Shown piece by piece: positions 8,138-15,339 of a stretch of 57,299 nt of DNA. Position numbers and translations under genes: made by a program. Source of the stretch: Candidatus Neomarinimicrobiota bacterium. Lineage in GTDB: Bacteria; Fidelibacterota; SORT01. The notes under the pieces were generated by a model. It had not been told where the DNA came from and ran no database searches. It saw only the letters and a program-made list of their open reading frames with translations. Position 1 is the first letter of the stretch. Each line of letters opens with the position of its first letter. The stretch lies in the NCBI GenBank assembly GCA_022573815.1, contig JACZTG010000013.1:1-57299 (forward strand). The letters are read 5' to 3'.

Positions 8138-8837
8138 ATTCTACCAATCAACATAACGGCGAACCTTGTAAATGTTTTCTTTCATCTTAGAAAAATGAAT
8201 AATAGGTAACTCGTCCCCGTACGTTTTCAATGGCTCTACACATATATTTATTTTAAGTTAAGAGATACTTTTCTGGGTTTCAACTCCTATTATTCTCAGA
8301 TCTTCCGTATCAACTTTGCTCAATGTCCAAGAAACATATGAGTTTCAAAACACAATATCTGTGCTTCATAAAACGATCAATTATTTAACAACTCGCTTGT
8401 CCCACCAAAGGAGGCGATCCTGACCGTTCTTGATCGCTTCTCTCCTAATAAACAAGATTTTTCAGGTGGAAGATAACCTCCTCCCTCGAGGGAGGTGTCA
8501 CGTAGTGACGGAGGGTGTGATCTTACTTCTATCTCAGTTTCTTTCCTGCCGGTGTCGGTCACACCCCTCCCCTCTGCGAGGTACTCCCCTCAAGGGGAGA
8601 GATTATATTCCCCCTCTATCAAGAGGGGTAGCCGATCCTTTGGAAATCTTATAACAAAAGGCTGGGGTGTATAAAGGACATCACACGATCACTATTAAAG
8701 GTTAGTAGATCGCCTCGTCGTTACCCTTCTGGCAAAGACGTGCTGGTTGGGGCTTGCCCCGACAGCAGGTCTATGCGAATGAACATTTATGCGAGCGAAG
8801 TAATTTCAATATTGAAATGCACGATTGAAATATCCCC
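8138..8837. repeat. Gene-free spacer with modular repeats
   Basis: 8138-8380 is AT-rich with no gene or clear promoter. From 8390 to about 8640 the modules of the 5417-5916 unit return in the same order: TCTCCTAATAAACAAGATTT, CTCCCTCGAGGGAG, GTCACGTAGTGAC, CCCTCCCCTCTGCGAGGTAC and CTCCCCTCAAGGGGAG. From 8640 to 8837 there are only fragments. Together with 5330-6040 it brackets the ClC gene. Confidence 0.75.
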
Positions 8838-10052
8838 CTAATAAATCTTACTCGCCGCTTCGCTCCCTCTGTGCTTTATACTCCACCGGTGCGAGAGCTG
8901 CCAGAAAGCCAGCGCAAGCGAGATCACACAGTCGTCGTGGAAACCCGACGACGCTCCGTATCTGATATTCCCGTGTGGCGAGATCTGATACCCGAACTTT
9001 TCAAGTTCGTTCTGAAGTTCCGCTTGCACGGGAAAAGTGACGCTCTTCTTATCAATACCTATTGACAGATTGATTATAAGTTTCCGTTTGCTCTCATTTG
9101 TAAACAGATACGGAAGAACGCGGATCTTATGCACAAGGTCGTCATAGATCGGGTCGCCCACGCCTGTTACATCCATAAGCACCTGCGCGCTGTAACGCCG
9201 GGCGATGTTTACTATCCTCGCCTTTTGGAATGTGTAGTCCAGCCTGTTGAATCTGTCGAAATGAACGAGATGCCCCGCGTGATTCAGAACCGTGATGACC
9301 GTGTAATCCTCATGTTTGGCCAGGTCAACTCCCATGACGTACTTTTTTCCGAACTCCGGCGGCTCAAAATCTCCCATAACGCACTCGCGGATGTTGCGGA
9401 ACACACTCCCCGAATCATCAAGAAACTCTGCGAGGAATTCCTGCCGGAAAGTCTCTTCCGACATCTGCTTCTTAATCCGCTCCAGCTCCTCCTTTTTGAC
9501 ATACGGATTTTCGGATGTGGGAGCGTTAAAACTTTCCCAATCTGACCATTCCTCGTCTTCGGACTTCCCGTGAAGATAGAGGTCATTGAACCAGCTCTGA
9601 TTCCCCAGTGGCGTTCCGATGAAGAGCGCCCATCCCTCGTGATCCGCTAAAGATGGTCGCAGCACGTAATCCCAGGCGTTCTTGTCAATGAGAGCCGCCT
9701 CGTCCATGACCAGCCCTGTCAGCCCTTCGCCCCGCAGACTGTTTGGATTACTTCCTGTGCGAAAATAAATCCTGCTCCCGTTTTCCAAAGTAAGAAATTT
9801 GGGTGTTGTTAGCCGCTGTTTGAATATCAGTTCTTCAGGAACGCTGCTCGTGAGAATCCACCAGCCTTTTTCTACCGCCTCGTAATCGGGACCCACCCAC
9901 CAGTAAACTCCCGGTACTCGTTGGGCAGCTTCGAACAGCTCGTGGACGGCGAATGTTGTCTTCCCCCAACGCCTCCCCATTACGGCAACGCGGAACCGGG
10001 CTAACGATTTCCGGAGACGCTTCTGTCCTTTATGAGGTTTGTAATATAGCAT
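8838..10052 (-). CDS. Phage terminase large subunit
   Basis: 404 residues from an ATG with GGGAG eight bases upstream; a TTG six bases earlier is less likely. This motor cuts and pumps phage DNA into the head. The ATPase half shows Walker A GRRWGKTT (26-33), Walker B LVMDE (114-118) and a coupling-motif candidate IGTPLG (145-150). The nuclease half shows the RNase H-like acidic residues D243 (GVDLAKHEDY), D294 (LMDVTGVGDP) and D373/D374 (FHDDCVISLALA). All catalytic residues are present, so it is probably functional. The small-subunit gene is not recognised; the HTH protein at 10630 is one candidate. Confidence 0.92.
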   Translation of the reverse strand: MLYYKPHKGQKRLRKSLARFRVAVMGRRWGKTTFAVHELFEAAQRVPGVYWWVGPDYEAVEKGWWILTSSVPEELIFKQRLTTPKFLTLENGSRIYFRTGSNPNSLRGEGLTGLVMDEAALIDKNAWDYVLRPSLADHEGWALFIGTPLGNQSWFNDLYLHGKSEDEEWSDWESFNAPTSENPYVKKEELERIKKQMSEETFRQEFLAEFLDDSGSVFRNIRECVMGDFEPPEFGKKYVMGVDLAKHEDYTVITVLNHAGHLVHFDRFNRLDYTFQKARIVNIARRYSAQVLMDVTGVGDPIYDDLVHKIRVLPYLFTNESKRKLIINLSIGIDKKSVTFPVQAELQNELEKFGYQISPHGNIRYGASSGFHDDCVISLALAFWQLSHRWSIKHRGSEAASKIY

Positions 10053-10058
10053 AAACAA

Positions 10059-10340
10059 ATCTCCCCAATTGAGGGGGGTGGCTCCTCAGGAGTCGGAGCG
10101 TGTGATATCGAAACATATTCCAATATTTCGATTTTTCAGGATTACACCCCTCCCCTCTGCGAGGTACTCCCCTCAAGGGGAGAGTTAAATCGTGCGGGTC
10201 AGGATTTAGCCTGAACGTAAGTTATTCTTCCCCTCCTTTCTAAGGAGGGGACTGAGGGGTGGTTTTCCATTTAAGAGCGAATAAGGATTTATCCTGATAG
10301 AATATTTCCGAGATTGCCGCGTCGTCTTAGACTCCTCGCG
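10059..10340. repeat. Modular repeats between terminase and the small membrane protein
   Basis: It contains CCCTCCCCTCTGCGAGGTAC (10147-10166), CTCCCCTCAAGGGGAG (10167-10182) and CCCCTCC-N7-GGAGGGG with the GGGGTGGTT tail (10230-10264). At 10305-10340 is a fragment of the GAGATTGCCGCGTCGT module. No gene is visible. Confidence 0.8.
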
Positions 10341-10357
10341 ATGACTAATATTATTTT

Positions 10358-10597
10358 TTATTTCTTAAACTTCCACCATTCGAGAACCGCTTTCAAAAGA
10401 TCGAGTGATTCTTCCGCTATCTCCCGCCACTCGTTGGCAGTTATAGTTCTCCCGCCTTCCGACTCGCCTGCCTTGGCGATCTTAACCTTGCCGAAAAGCT
10501 CTTTCGCCTCTTTGATTACGTTCCTGATCTGTTTCCATTTGAAAACACCCGCCGCTATCAATCCCGCGGAGAGCAGATATCCGATAATTGTAATCAT
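10358..10597 (-). CDS. Small membrane-anchored phage protein of unknown function
   Basis: 79 residues. One N-terminal membrane helix (ITIIGYLLSAGLIAAGVF, residues 2-19) is followed by a basic, helical cytoplasmic part ending in SLDLLKAVLEWWKFKK. It sits between the HTH factor and terminase in the same direction. A holin-like or head-associated role is conceivable from size and place, but there is only one membrane segment and no recognised family motif. Confidence 0.5.
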   Translation of the reverse strand: MITIIGYLLSAGLIAAGVFKWKQIRNVIKEAKELFGKVKIAKAGESEGGRTITANEWREIAEESLDLLKAVLEWWKFKK

Positions 10598-10629
10598 ACT
10601 AAATTCCTTCTGTTAGATGAGTCCCCCGC

Positions 10630-10935
10630 CTATAATTCTTCTTCGCTGTCAGGCTCGAACATCCCGGTTTCGCCTACCTTCAAAGTCTCTATCGTTTTTT
10701 GAAATGACTCGTGGACGGTCTGCTTTCTGACGCCGAGCATTTCGCCTATCTCCTCGAATGTGAATCCTTTGGCGCGCAGCAGAAATATCTCTACCTGCCG
10801 TTCGGTGAGTTTTCGTGCGTTATTGATGAATTCGCACAGATGTTTCGTCATTAATTTGTAAAATCGGTTTGCCGATTCCGATTCGGCTAACGCTGTGGTA
10901 TAATTCTGTTTTTCGGTTATGAAATGTAGTGACAT
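10630..10935 (-). CDS. Sigma-region-4-like HTH protein; late regulator or small terminase candidate
   Basis: 101 residues. Residues 42-90 form a helix-turn-helix very like sigma-70 region 4 or LuxR types: LTERQVEIFLLRAKGFTFEE, then IGEMLGVRKQTVHESFQKTI. In phages, domains of this kind occur in late-gene activators and in small terminase subunits that bind the packaging site. Its place just before the packaging and structural genes fits either role. The N-terminal 40 residues are not recognised, and the C-terminus is acidic. Confidence 0.55.
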   Translation of the reverse strand: MSLHFITEKQNYTTALAESESANRFYKLMTKHLCEFINNARKLTERQVEIFLLRAKGFTFEEIGEMLGVRKQTVHESFQKTIETLKVGETGMFEPDSEEEL

Positions 10936-10994
10936 CGGACTTCCTCCTTTCCGGCTGTGCCGGGACGTTGAACGAAGTTCCGTGAGTGGTCACT

Positions 10995-11052
10995 TCTCTG
11001 AGTGCGGGTTAGGGCTTGCCTGCCCCGCCAATGGCGGTGGCCCTGACCGCAT
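10995..11052. repeat. Module with GGGTTAGGGCTTGCC and GGCGGTGGCCCTGAC
   Basis: Almost identical to the module at 899-950 and 1075-1122. It lies in the 173-base gap between the HTH gene and the early operon, where a late promoter would be expected; none is clear. Confidence 0.75.
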
Positions 11053-11108
11053 TATTCATTTATTATTTAGCTTTATCTATATAGCGTAACACCGTGAGTG
11101 GTAGTTAG

Positions 11109-11303
11109 TTATATCTGTTTTATAATATCTTCCTTTGGGATAAAAAGCCAGCCGTGGCGCAGCCGAAACTCGAACCATTGGAATATCCCCTTTCGAACTT
11201 TGCAATGGTAATCTTCGTTATCTAAAGTCCAATTCGAGTGTTCGCCGTCCTCTTTCCAGAGCCGTTTCACGTTCTCAAAGTGGATTTGCTCGATAGCGGT
11301 CAT
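11109..11303 (-). CDS. Small protein of unknown function in the early phage operon
   Basis: 64 residues from ATG at 11303, which overlaps the stop of the preceding gene in an ATGA junction; an ATG at 11315 is possible but its ribosome site would be too close. The sequence is rich in Trp, Phe and charged residues (FENVKRLWKEDGEHSNWTL, KGIFQWFEFRLRHGWLFIP). No family is recognised. Confidence 0.5.
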   Translation of the reverse strand: MTAIEQIHFENVKRLWKEDGEHSNWTLDNEDYHCKVRKGIFQWFEFRLRHGWLFIPKEDIIKQI

Positions 11304-11641
11304 TTCGGCAGCCATTCCCCCAATTCAAAATTAAATTTGTGCGTCTCGTCCATTCCTCTCTGTTCTCCGGCGGCTAATAGTATGCTGTTTCGTTTCGCCC
11401 GCAGCCGCCGGCAATGGCTCACGATTGCGTAAGCGGCCGGCATCTTTCGCGGCGATTCAAGACACGCGTCGGTTATCGCCTCCGCGACTATATCGCTTTT
11501 AAACTTGTCCAATAAGTCAGTGTAAACTCTTGCCCGTTCTCTGTTCTCAGCGAGAATGTGAGCTGCTCCGAATTTAAAAGTCACCCCATACGTGTAGAAC
11601 AGATCGCGCACCTGCCGCGCTACCTTTATTTCCATACTCAC
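11300..11641 (-). CDS. Early phage protein, possibly helicase-loader-like
   Basis: 113 residues from a GTG that overlaps the stop of the 38-residue mini-gene (GTGA). A helical middle part (ARVYTDLLDKFKSDIVAEAI, then ESPRKMPAAYAIVSHCRRL) resembles in layout the G39P/G40P-type helicase loaders, which follow replisome-organiser genes in many phages. The place directly downstream of a DUF1376-like gene supports this, but the match is weak and is inference. Confidence 0.45.
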   Translation of the reverse strand: MSMEIKVARQVRDLFYTYGVTFKFGAAHILAENRERARVYTDLLDKFKSDIVAEAITDACLESPRKMPAAYAIVSHCRRLRAKRNSILLAAGEQRGMDETHKFNFELGEWLPK

Positions 11642-11754
11642 GAGCTCTCTCTTTTTAGAAGCTGAACTTGAAGCTGAAAGAGACTGTTACATCGGCGTTT
11701 CATCTGCGTTACGCGGCCGTTACCATAATATCTTGTAAGGTGTTGATATTTCAT
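11638..11754 (-). CDS. 38-residue basic mini-protein, translationally coupled
   Basis: A short frame beginning MKYQHLTRYYGNG and ending LLKRESS. Its ATG overlaps the stop of the DUF1376-like gene (ATGA at 11754-11751), and its TGA overlaps the GTG of the next gene. It exactly fills a gap of about 110 bases in an otherwise tightly packed operon. Such double coupling argues that it is translated. It is rich in Arg, Gln and Tyr; the function is unknown. Confidence 0.5.
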   Translation of the reverse strand: MKYQHLTRYYGNGRVTQMKRRCNSLFQLQVQLLKRESS

Positions 11755-12098
11755 TGCTTACCTCTGAGTCTGAATCGCCTGACCCGCTCGTTCTCATTCT
11801 CTCGCTGTTCTTCTTCCCTGATCATTCTGCGCGAAATAATGGTGAGTTGACCGTGGTAAAACCGAAACTTTCCCACATTATGTTCTCTTAATTCCGAGAT
11901 GATTTTCTCTAATTCCGAAGGAGTGCATCCGGTTACGTTTGCCCATGACCTGACCGATTGTCGTTTCCGACCTCTATCATTTGAGAAATGCAATTGCCCC
12001 ATAATCCGCATCCACGCTCCCACAGCTCTGAGGGATAACGCTCTCGTGTCCCTGTCGAAGTCCATCCAGTAGAACATTGAAGCGGGCCGTTTACCCAT
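11751..12098 (-). CDS. DUF1376-like replisome organiser N-terminal domain protein
   Basis: 115 residues. The opening ASMFYWMDFDRDTRALSLRA followed by VGAWMRIMGQLHFS matches the winged-helix N-terminus of DUF1376/phage replisome organiser proteins, which bind the phage origin. SVRSWANVTGCTPSELEKII fits the rest of the domain. The C-terminal part is a charged helix (MIREEEQRENENERVRRFRL), and the protein stops where longer relatives continue. It lies 15 bases after the preceding gene and overlaps the next by four. Confidence 0.62.
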   Translation of the reverse strand: MGKRPASMFYWMDFDRDTRALSLRAVGAWMRIMGQLHFSNDRGRKRQSVRSWANVTGCTPSELEKIISELREHNVGKFRFYHGQLTIISRRMIREEEQRENENERVRRFRLRGKQ

Positions 12099-12113
12099 CT
12101 GTCTTCTGAATGT

Positions 12114-12461
12114 TCAATATCTATTTCTGCCTGAAGGCATATTGTCCAATACCGTCTCCAATTTGTTGGCCGCATTGGACATTACGCTGTCACACGCGCT
12201 GTTCATCGCTTTCAGCGCTCTCGCATTTCCGCTCTCTTCAGAGCCATCGGCATAATTATAGATAGCGCGGTCGAACTCATCGCTTTCGAATATCAGATCT
12301 TTGATAGACTCGGCGAAATGTTCCGAAAAACCCAATCCGGATAGAAATTCGATCCTTCTGCTGACTCCCATCCGTTGATAGTTCAGCAGAGAAACAGGCG
12401 GTTCGGCATCTCCGCTCAGGATTTCTTCTAACCACCGTTCGTATGAGAGCGGGAGGTTCAT
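12114..12461 (-). CDS. Early phage protein of unknown function
   Basis: 115 residues, acidic and mostly helical. Its ATG overlaps the stop of the upstream 34-residue gene (ATGA), with GGGAGG-type spacing absent, so expression may rely on coupling. Segments such as LPLSYERWLEEILSGDAEPP and RRIEFLSGLGFSEHFAESIK give no recognisable family. Its position second in the early operon suggests a regulatory or replication role, but this is inference. Confidence 0.45.
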   Translation of the reverse strand: MNLPLSYERWLEEILSGDAEPPVSLLNYQRMGVSRRIEFLSGLGFSEHFAESIKDLIFESDEFDRAIYNYADGSEESGNARALKAMNSACDSVMSNAANKLETVLDNMPSGRNRY

Positions 12462-12562
12462 TCTTCCCTTTTCGAGTGAAACCTGATGCCGATGAACACG
12501 CCGAGAATCAGCGGAGCCGCGATAGTCCAGAAGTCTAATGCGAACCGTTCAATTCCGTTCAT
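12458..12562 (-). CDS. 34-residue single-helix membrane peptide, first gene of the early operon
   Basis: A short frame, MNGIERFALDFWTIAAPLIL then GVFIGIRFHSKREE. It has one membrane helix (about residues 12-26) and a basic tail. A ribosome site (AAGAGGT) lies 6 bases before the ATG, and the stop overlaps the next start (ATGA). It is about 100 bases downstream of the early promoter, so it is probably the first protein made from this operon. Function unknown. Confidence 0.55.
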   Translation of the reverse strand: MNGIERFALDFWTIAAPLILGVFIGIRFHSKREE

Positions 12563-12736
12563 CGGGACCTCTTACGCCAAATTGCTTGCAAATAGAGGGA
12601 AAATGTATTACTTTACATCTGTTCGTTAATATGTAACTAAATAAAGGTATATGTAATGTTATCATACACAATTGTAACGTTAACCTTACATAATGTCAAG
12701 TATTATTCTTGTTTTACAATAATAATGTAATCATTT
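12563..12736. promoter_or_regulatory. Divergent control region with repeated TTACAT/ATGTAA operators
   Basis: This AT-rich gap separates the early operon (-) from the repressor gene (+). TTACAT or ATGTAA hexamers occur at 12613, 12631, 12651 and 12686, with TGTAA and TTACA half-sites near 12674 and 12713. Pairs form inverted repeats, for example TTACAT at 12613 with ATGTAA at 12631, and TGTAA with TTACA across 12674-12690. Such arrays typically bind a dimeric repressor, presumably the adjacent XRE protein. On the + strand a weak promoter (GTTAAC, 16 bases, TATTAT) may serve the repressor. Confidence 0.6.
12671..12699 (-). promoter_or_regulatory. Main early promoter of the phage-like element
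   Basis: On the - strand: -35 TTGACA (12699-12694), 17 bases, -10 TACAAT (12676-12671). The spacer begins TTATGTAA, an operator-like box that overlaps a TTACAT site. A repressor bound here would block polymerase. The same arrangement is found at 1920-1948. Confidence 0.68.
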
Positions 12737-13234
12737 ATGACTAAATATACTTCTAAACAATTGAATATTATAGGCTTAAACCTGTCACTTATACTAAGGT
12801 TCGCGAAAAAAACTCAGCAGAATCTCGCCGACGAAATGGGAAAATCACGGCAGGCGGTGAGTGCATGGGTCACCGGAAGTCGAATGAAATCACAATCTCT
12901 GACTGAACTAACTCAGGTATTGAGTCGCTGGCTCGGAGTTCAGATAAAATCCGATGATATTCTGTCGCAAGGGTTTTCAGAGACGCTTATCTCAAGCTTT
13001 AATAGCACCGGAATTGTGCACGACCCTTCATACGCCCGCGCTCCCCTCTCCGTTGAGGAATATATTCAGAAAAATATGAAGTTAGATAACCTCGATGAGC
13101 ACGACGAAGCGTTTCTGCGCAGTATATATAGTCGCGGTAGCAAACTTGACAATGTACCCGAAAGCAGTATTCGCAACATCCTCCTTTCATTCCGGGAAAA
13201 CGCCAAAGAGCAGTGGATTTCGGGGTCAAAATAG
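12737..13234 (+). CDS. XRE-family phage repressor
   Basis: 165 residues. Residues 10-65 form a Cro/C1-type helix-turn-helix: RFAKKTQQNLADEMGKSRQA followed by VSAWVTGSRMKS, with recognition helix near residues 36-45. The C-terminal 80 residues are helical and lack the catalytic Ser-Lys pattern of LexA-like self-cleaving repressors, so inactivation by the adjoining ImmA-type protease is likely, as in ICEBs1. No ribosome site is visible before the ATG, so the message may be leaderless or weakly translated. The following gene overlaps it by 22 bases. Confidence 0.78.
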   Translation: MTKYTSKQLNIIGLNLSLILRFAKKTQQNLADEMGKSRQAVSAWVTGSRMKSQSLTELTQVLSRWLGVQIKSDDILSQGFSETLISSFNSTGIVHDPSYARAPLSVEEYIQKNMKLDNLDEHDEAFLRSIYSRGSKLDNVPESSIRNILLSFRENAKEQWISGSK

Positions 13235-13836
13235 CCGAAGAGTACGGCTTTACTCTCTTAGCGGTTGATCTCGACAAAGGCTTACGCGGTTGTGTCTCAG
13301 TCTCAAGCGGAATCAAACTCATCATCATCAACAGTAACGACCGACCTGAACGGCAGAACTTTACCGTAGCCCATGAGATAGGTCATTTCGCTTTGAATCA
13401 CTTCGAGACCGAAAAGCAGACCTGGGAGCAGGAAGAAGAAGCGAACCTTTTCGCCGCAGACCTTCTCCTTGATCCGGCTGAGCTTCGCGGAAAAGCGTAT
13501 GATCCTATAGCCGAACTTAAAATATCCTTTCCCCACTGCTCGCACGAGGTTATCGCCCGGCAATGCCTGAAACATCGAGAAGCGGTGATGACCATCTTCG
13601 ATAATTTCCATATGACCACACGGGTCAACTCCCCTCTGATGAACCGGCAAGGCTCTATTCCGCTACATGATTACGAATTCGACAGCGTGAAAATTTGCCT
13701 GAAGAAACGCGCTCGGCTCCACCGCCGCAACAGCGAGATGGAATGCTGGGCGAATTATATAGAAGACCCGCCCGGAACGAAGTTCCGCCGCGTTATCCTC
13801 TTCACCGAAGCCCGCACAGAAAGCCGGGATGAGTAA
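13213..13836 (+). CDS. ImmA/IrrE-type zinc metallopeptidase (anti-repressor)
   Basis: 207 residues from a GTG inside the repressor gene. The zinc-protease signature HEIGH lies at residues 54-58 (TVAHEIGHFALNHF), and EEEANLFAADLL near 74-85 supplies the third ligand region. Proteins of this family cleave XRE repressors to induce phages and integrative elements; here the overlap with the repressor gene makes that the natural substrate. The C-terminal 60 residues (EFDSVKICLKKRARLHRRNS, ECWANYIED) are outside the protease domain and may sense a signal. The gene is intact. Confidence 0.85.
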   Translation: MDFGVKIAEEYGFTLLAVDLDKGLRGCVSVSSGIKLIIINSNDRPERQNFTVAHEIGHFALNHFETEKQTWEQEEEANLFAADLLLDPAELRGKAYDPIAELKISFPHCSHEVIARQCLKHREAVMTIFDNFHMTTRVNSPLMNRQGSIPLHDYEFDSVKICLKKRARLHRRNSEMECWANYIEDPPGTKFRRVILFTEARTESRDE

Positions 13837-13844
13837 AGATTATC

Positions 13845-14062
13845 CGAAAAAGGAGAATTTATATCCTCTCTCCTTGAGAGGAATGACCTATCCTAACAGA
13901 AAATATATTGAGATTGCTGACCGATCACACCCTCCGTCACTTCGTGACACCTCCCTCAAGGGAGGAGATAGGATGCGTGAATAAATTTATATCCTCTCCC
14001 CTTGAGGGGAGTGTCCGGCTAGCCGGACGAGGGGTGTGACTGATCCTCTCGTCAAAAATAAC
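13845..14062. repeat. Repeat flank upstream of the first DUF559 gene
   Basis: Modules: ACCTATCCTAACAGAAAATA (from 13885), CACCCTCCGTCACTTCGTGA, CTCCCTCAAGGGAG, TCCTCTCCCCTTGAGGGGAG, and GTGTCCGGCTAGCCGGACGA, a palindromic hairpin. The stretch from about 13925 to 14090 is nearly identical to 14595-14760 upstream of the second DUF559 gene. Confidence 0.85.
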
Positions 14063-14422
14063 ATGATAATCAAATATAATCCAAAACTAAAAGCAATTTC
14101 CCACAAACTTAGGAAGAATTCAACCAGAGCGGAAATTTACTTGTGGGACGTACTTAAAAATAAAAAACTAATGGGATACGCTTTTAAAAGACAGAAGCCT
14201 ATAGGGAATTATATAGTTGATTTTTTTGCCCCAAAATTGAATTTGGTTATAGAAATTGATGGTATTACCCATGACTTTAAAATTGAAGATGATAAAATTA
14301 GGCAAGAATTTCTTCAATCCATATCATTGACTGTATTAAGATTCAGAGAATCTGATGTTAAAAACAATTTAGATAGTGTTATCTCATCCATCAAACAATG
14401 GATTGATAAGAACCATGGATAA
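14063..14422 (+). CDS. DUF559 endonuclease-like protein, cassette 1
   Basis: 119 residues from ATG at 14063; a GTG at 14036 inside the repeat would add nine residues. DUF559 proteins have the PD-(D/E)XK nuclease fold, related to Vsr and very short patch or homing-type nucleases. The core is visible: QKPIGNYIVDFFAPKLNLVI, with D53 and then E64-I-D66 as probable metal ligands, followed by the conserved TH. The N-terminal helix (HKLRKNSTRAEIYLWDVLKN) is also typical. No clear ribosome site is seen. The gene is more AT-rich than its flanks and is embedded in repeat modules. Confidence 0.82.
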   Translation: MIIKYNPKLKAISHKLRKNSTRAEIYLWDVLKNKKLMGYAFKRQKPIGNYIVDFFAPKLNLVIEIDGITHDFKIEDDKIRQEFLQSISLTVLRFRESDVKNNLDSVISSIKQWIDKNHG

Positions 14423-14424
14423 AA

Positions 14425-14732
14425 TCCTCCTTCTCCCCCTTCGAGGGGGGTGGCTCCGTAGGAGTCGGGGGGTGTGACCTATCCTAACAGAAAATATATT
14501 GAGATTGCTGACTGATCACACCTTCCCTGCCTGAGCTATGTCAAGCGGGGGGTGTGACCGTTCGGTGATGATAATTTTTGAGAGAAAATCAGAATTACAC
14601 CCTCCGTCACTTCGTGACACCTCCCTCAAGGGAGGAGGTAGGATGCGTGAATAAATTTATATCCTCTCCCCTTGAGGGGAGTGTCCGGCTAGCCGGACGA
14701 GGGGTGTGATTGATCCTCCTTTCAAAAATAAC
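14425..14732. repeat. Repeat tract between the two DUF559 genes
   Basis: It begins with TCCCCCTTCGAGGGGGGTGG and GTAGGAGTCGGGGGGTGTGA. A downstream flank (14478-14590) follows with ACCTATCCTAACAGAAAATA and GCCTGAGCTATGTCAAGCGG. Then comes the upstream flank of cassette 2 (14595-14732). The downstream flank is repeated with few differences at 15121-15250 after cassette 2. Confidence 0.85.
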
Positions 14733-15095
14733 ATGATAATCAAATATAATCCCAAACTAATTCCTCTTGCTAGAAAGATGAGAAAAAATCCAACTCGCGG
14801 TGAATCTATGCTATGGAATCAGCTTAGAAAAAATAAATATTTTAAGAATTTTCATTTTACACAACAAAAACCTATAGGCGAGTTTATAGTTGATTTTTAT
14901 TCTGCAAAACTGAAACTAGTGATTGAAGTCGATGGTGCCACACATAACTATAAAATTAGTGAAGACAATATAAGACAAAATTATATTGAGTCATTATCTT
15001 TGAGAGTAGTGCTATTTATGGATTCAGACGTAAAAAACAATCTTAATGGGGTAATAATCTATCTTGAAAATTGGATTAAGGAGAATAAATTATAA
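14733..15095 (+). CDS. DUF559 endonuclease-like protein, cassette 2
   Basis: 120 residues from ATG at 14733. Same family as cassette 1, about half of the residues identical. The core reads QQKPIGEFIVDFYSAKLKLV, then IEVDGATH, with the Asp and Glu-x-Asp residues kept. The first nine residues (MIIKYNPKL) are the same as in cassette 1 and belong to the shared flank, after which the two genes diverge sharply. It is intact and AT-rich. A role in spreading the surrounding repeats or in defence is possible but unproven. Confidence 0.82.
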   Translation: MIIKYNPKLIPLARKMRKNPTRGESMLWNQLRKNKYFKNFHFTQQKPIGEFIVDFYSAKLKLVIEVDGATHNYKISEDNIRQNYIESLSLRVVLFMDSDVKNNLNGVIIYLENWIKENKL

Positions 15096-15339
15096 ATTCT
15101 CCTCCATTGAGGGTGGAGTGTGACCTATCCTAACAGAAAATATATTGAGATTGCTGACTGATCACACCTTCCATGCCTGAGCTATGTCAAGCGGGGTGTG
15201 TGACCGCTCGGTGATGATAATTTTGGAGAGAAAATCAGAATTACACCCTCTGTCACTTCGTGATACCTCCCTCCAGGGAGGAGATTGAAATTTACCATTT
15301 AATCACGGCGGTCGGGGCAAGCCCTAACCCGCACAAGAA
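15096..15339. repeat. Repeat flank downstream of the second DUF559 gene
   Basis: It contains ACCTATCCTAACAGAAAATA, GCCTGAGCTATGTCAAGCGG, CACCCTCTGTCACTTCGTGA and CTCCCTCCAGGGAG. It ends with GGCGGTCGGGGCAAGCCCTA, an inverted copy of the module at 899-950. It closes the accessory region; ordinary genes follow. Confidence 0.82.

Noticed and set aside
13925-15260. Insertion sequence around the DUF559 genes
   Set aside because: No transposase motif and no target-site duplication could be recognised; the proteins are nuclease-like.
827-15339. att sites flanking the phage-like element
   Set aside because: Many repeat copies lie at both ends, so no pair could be singled out; no tRNA target or integrase is present.
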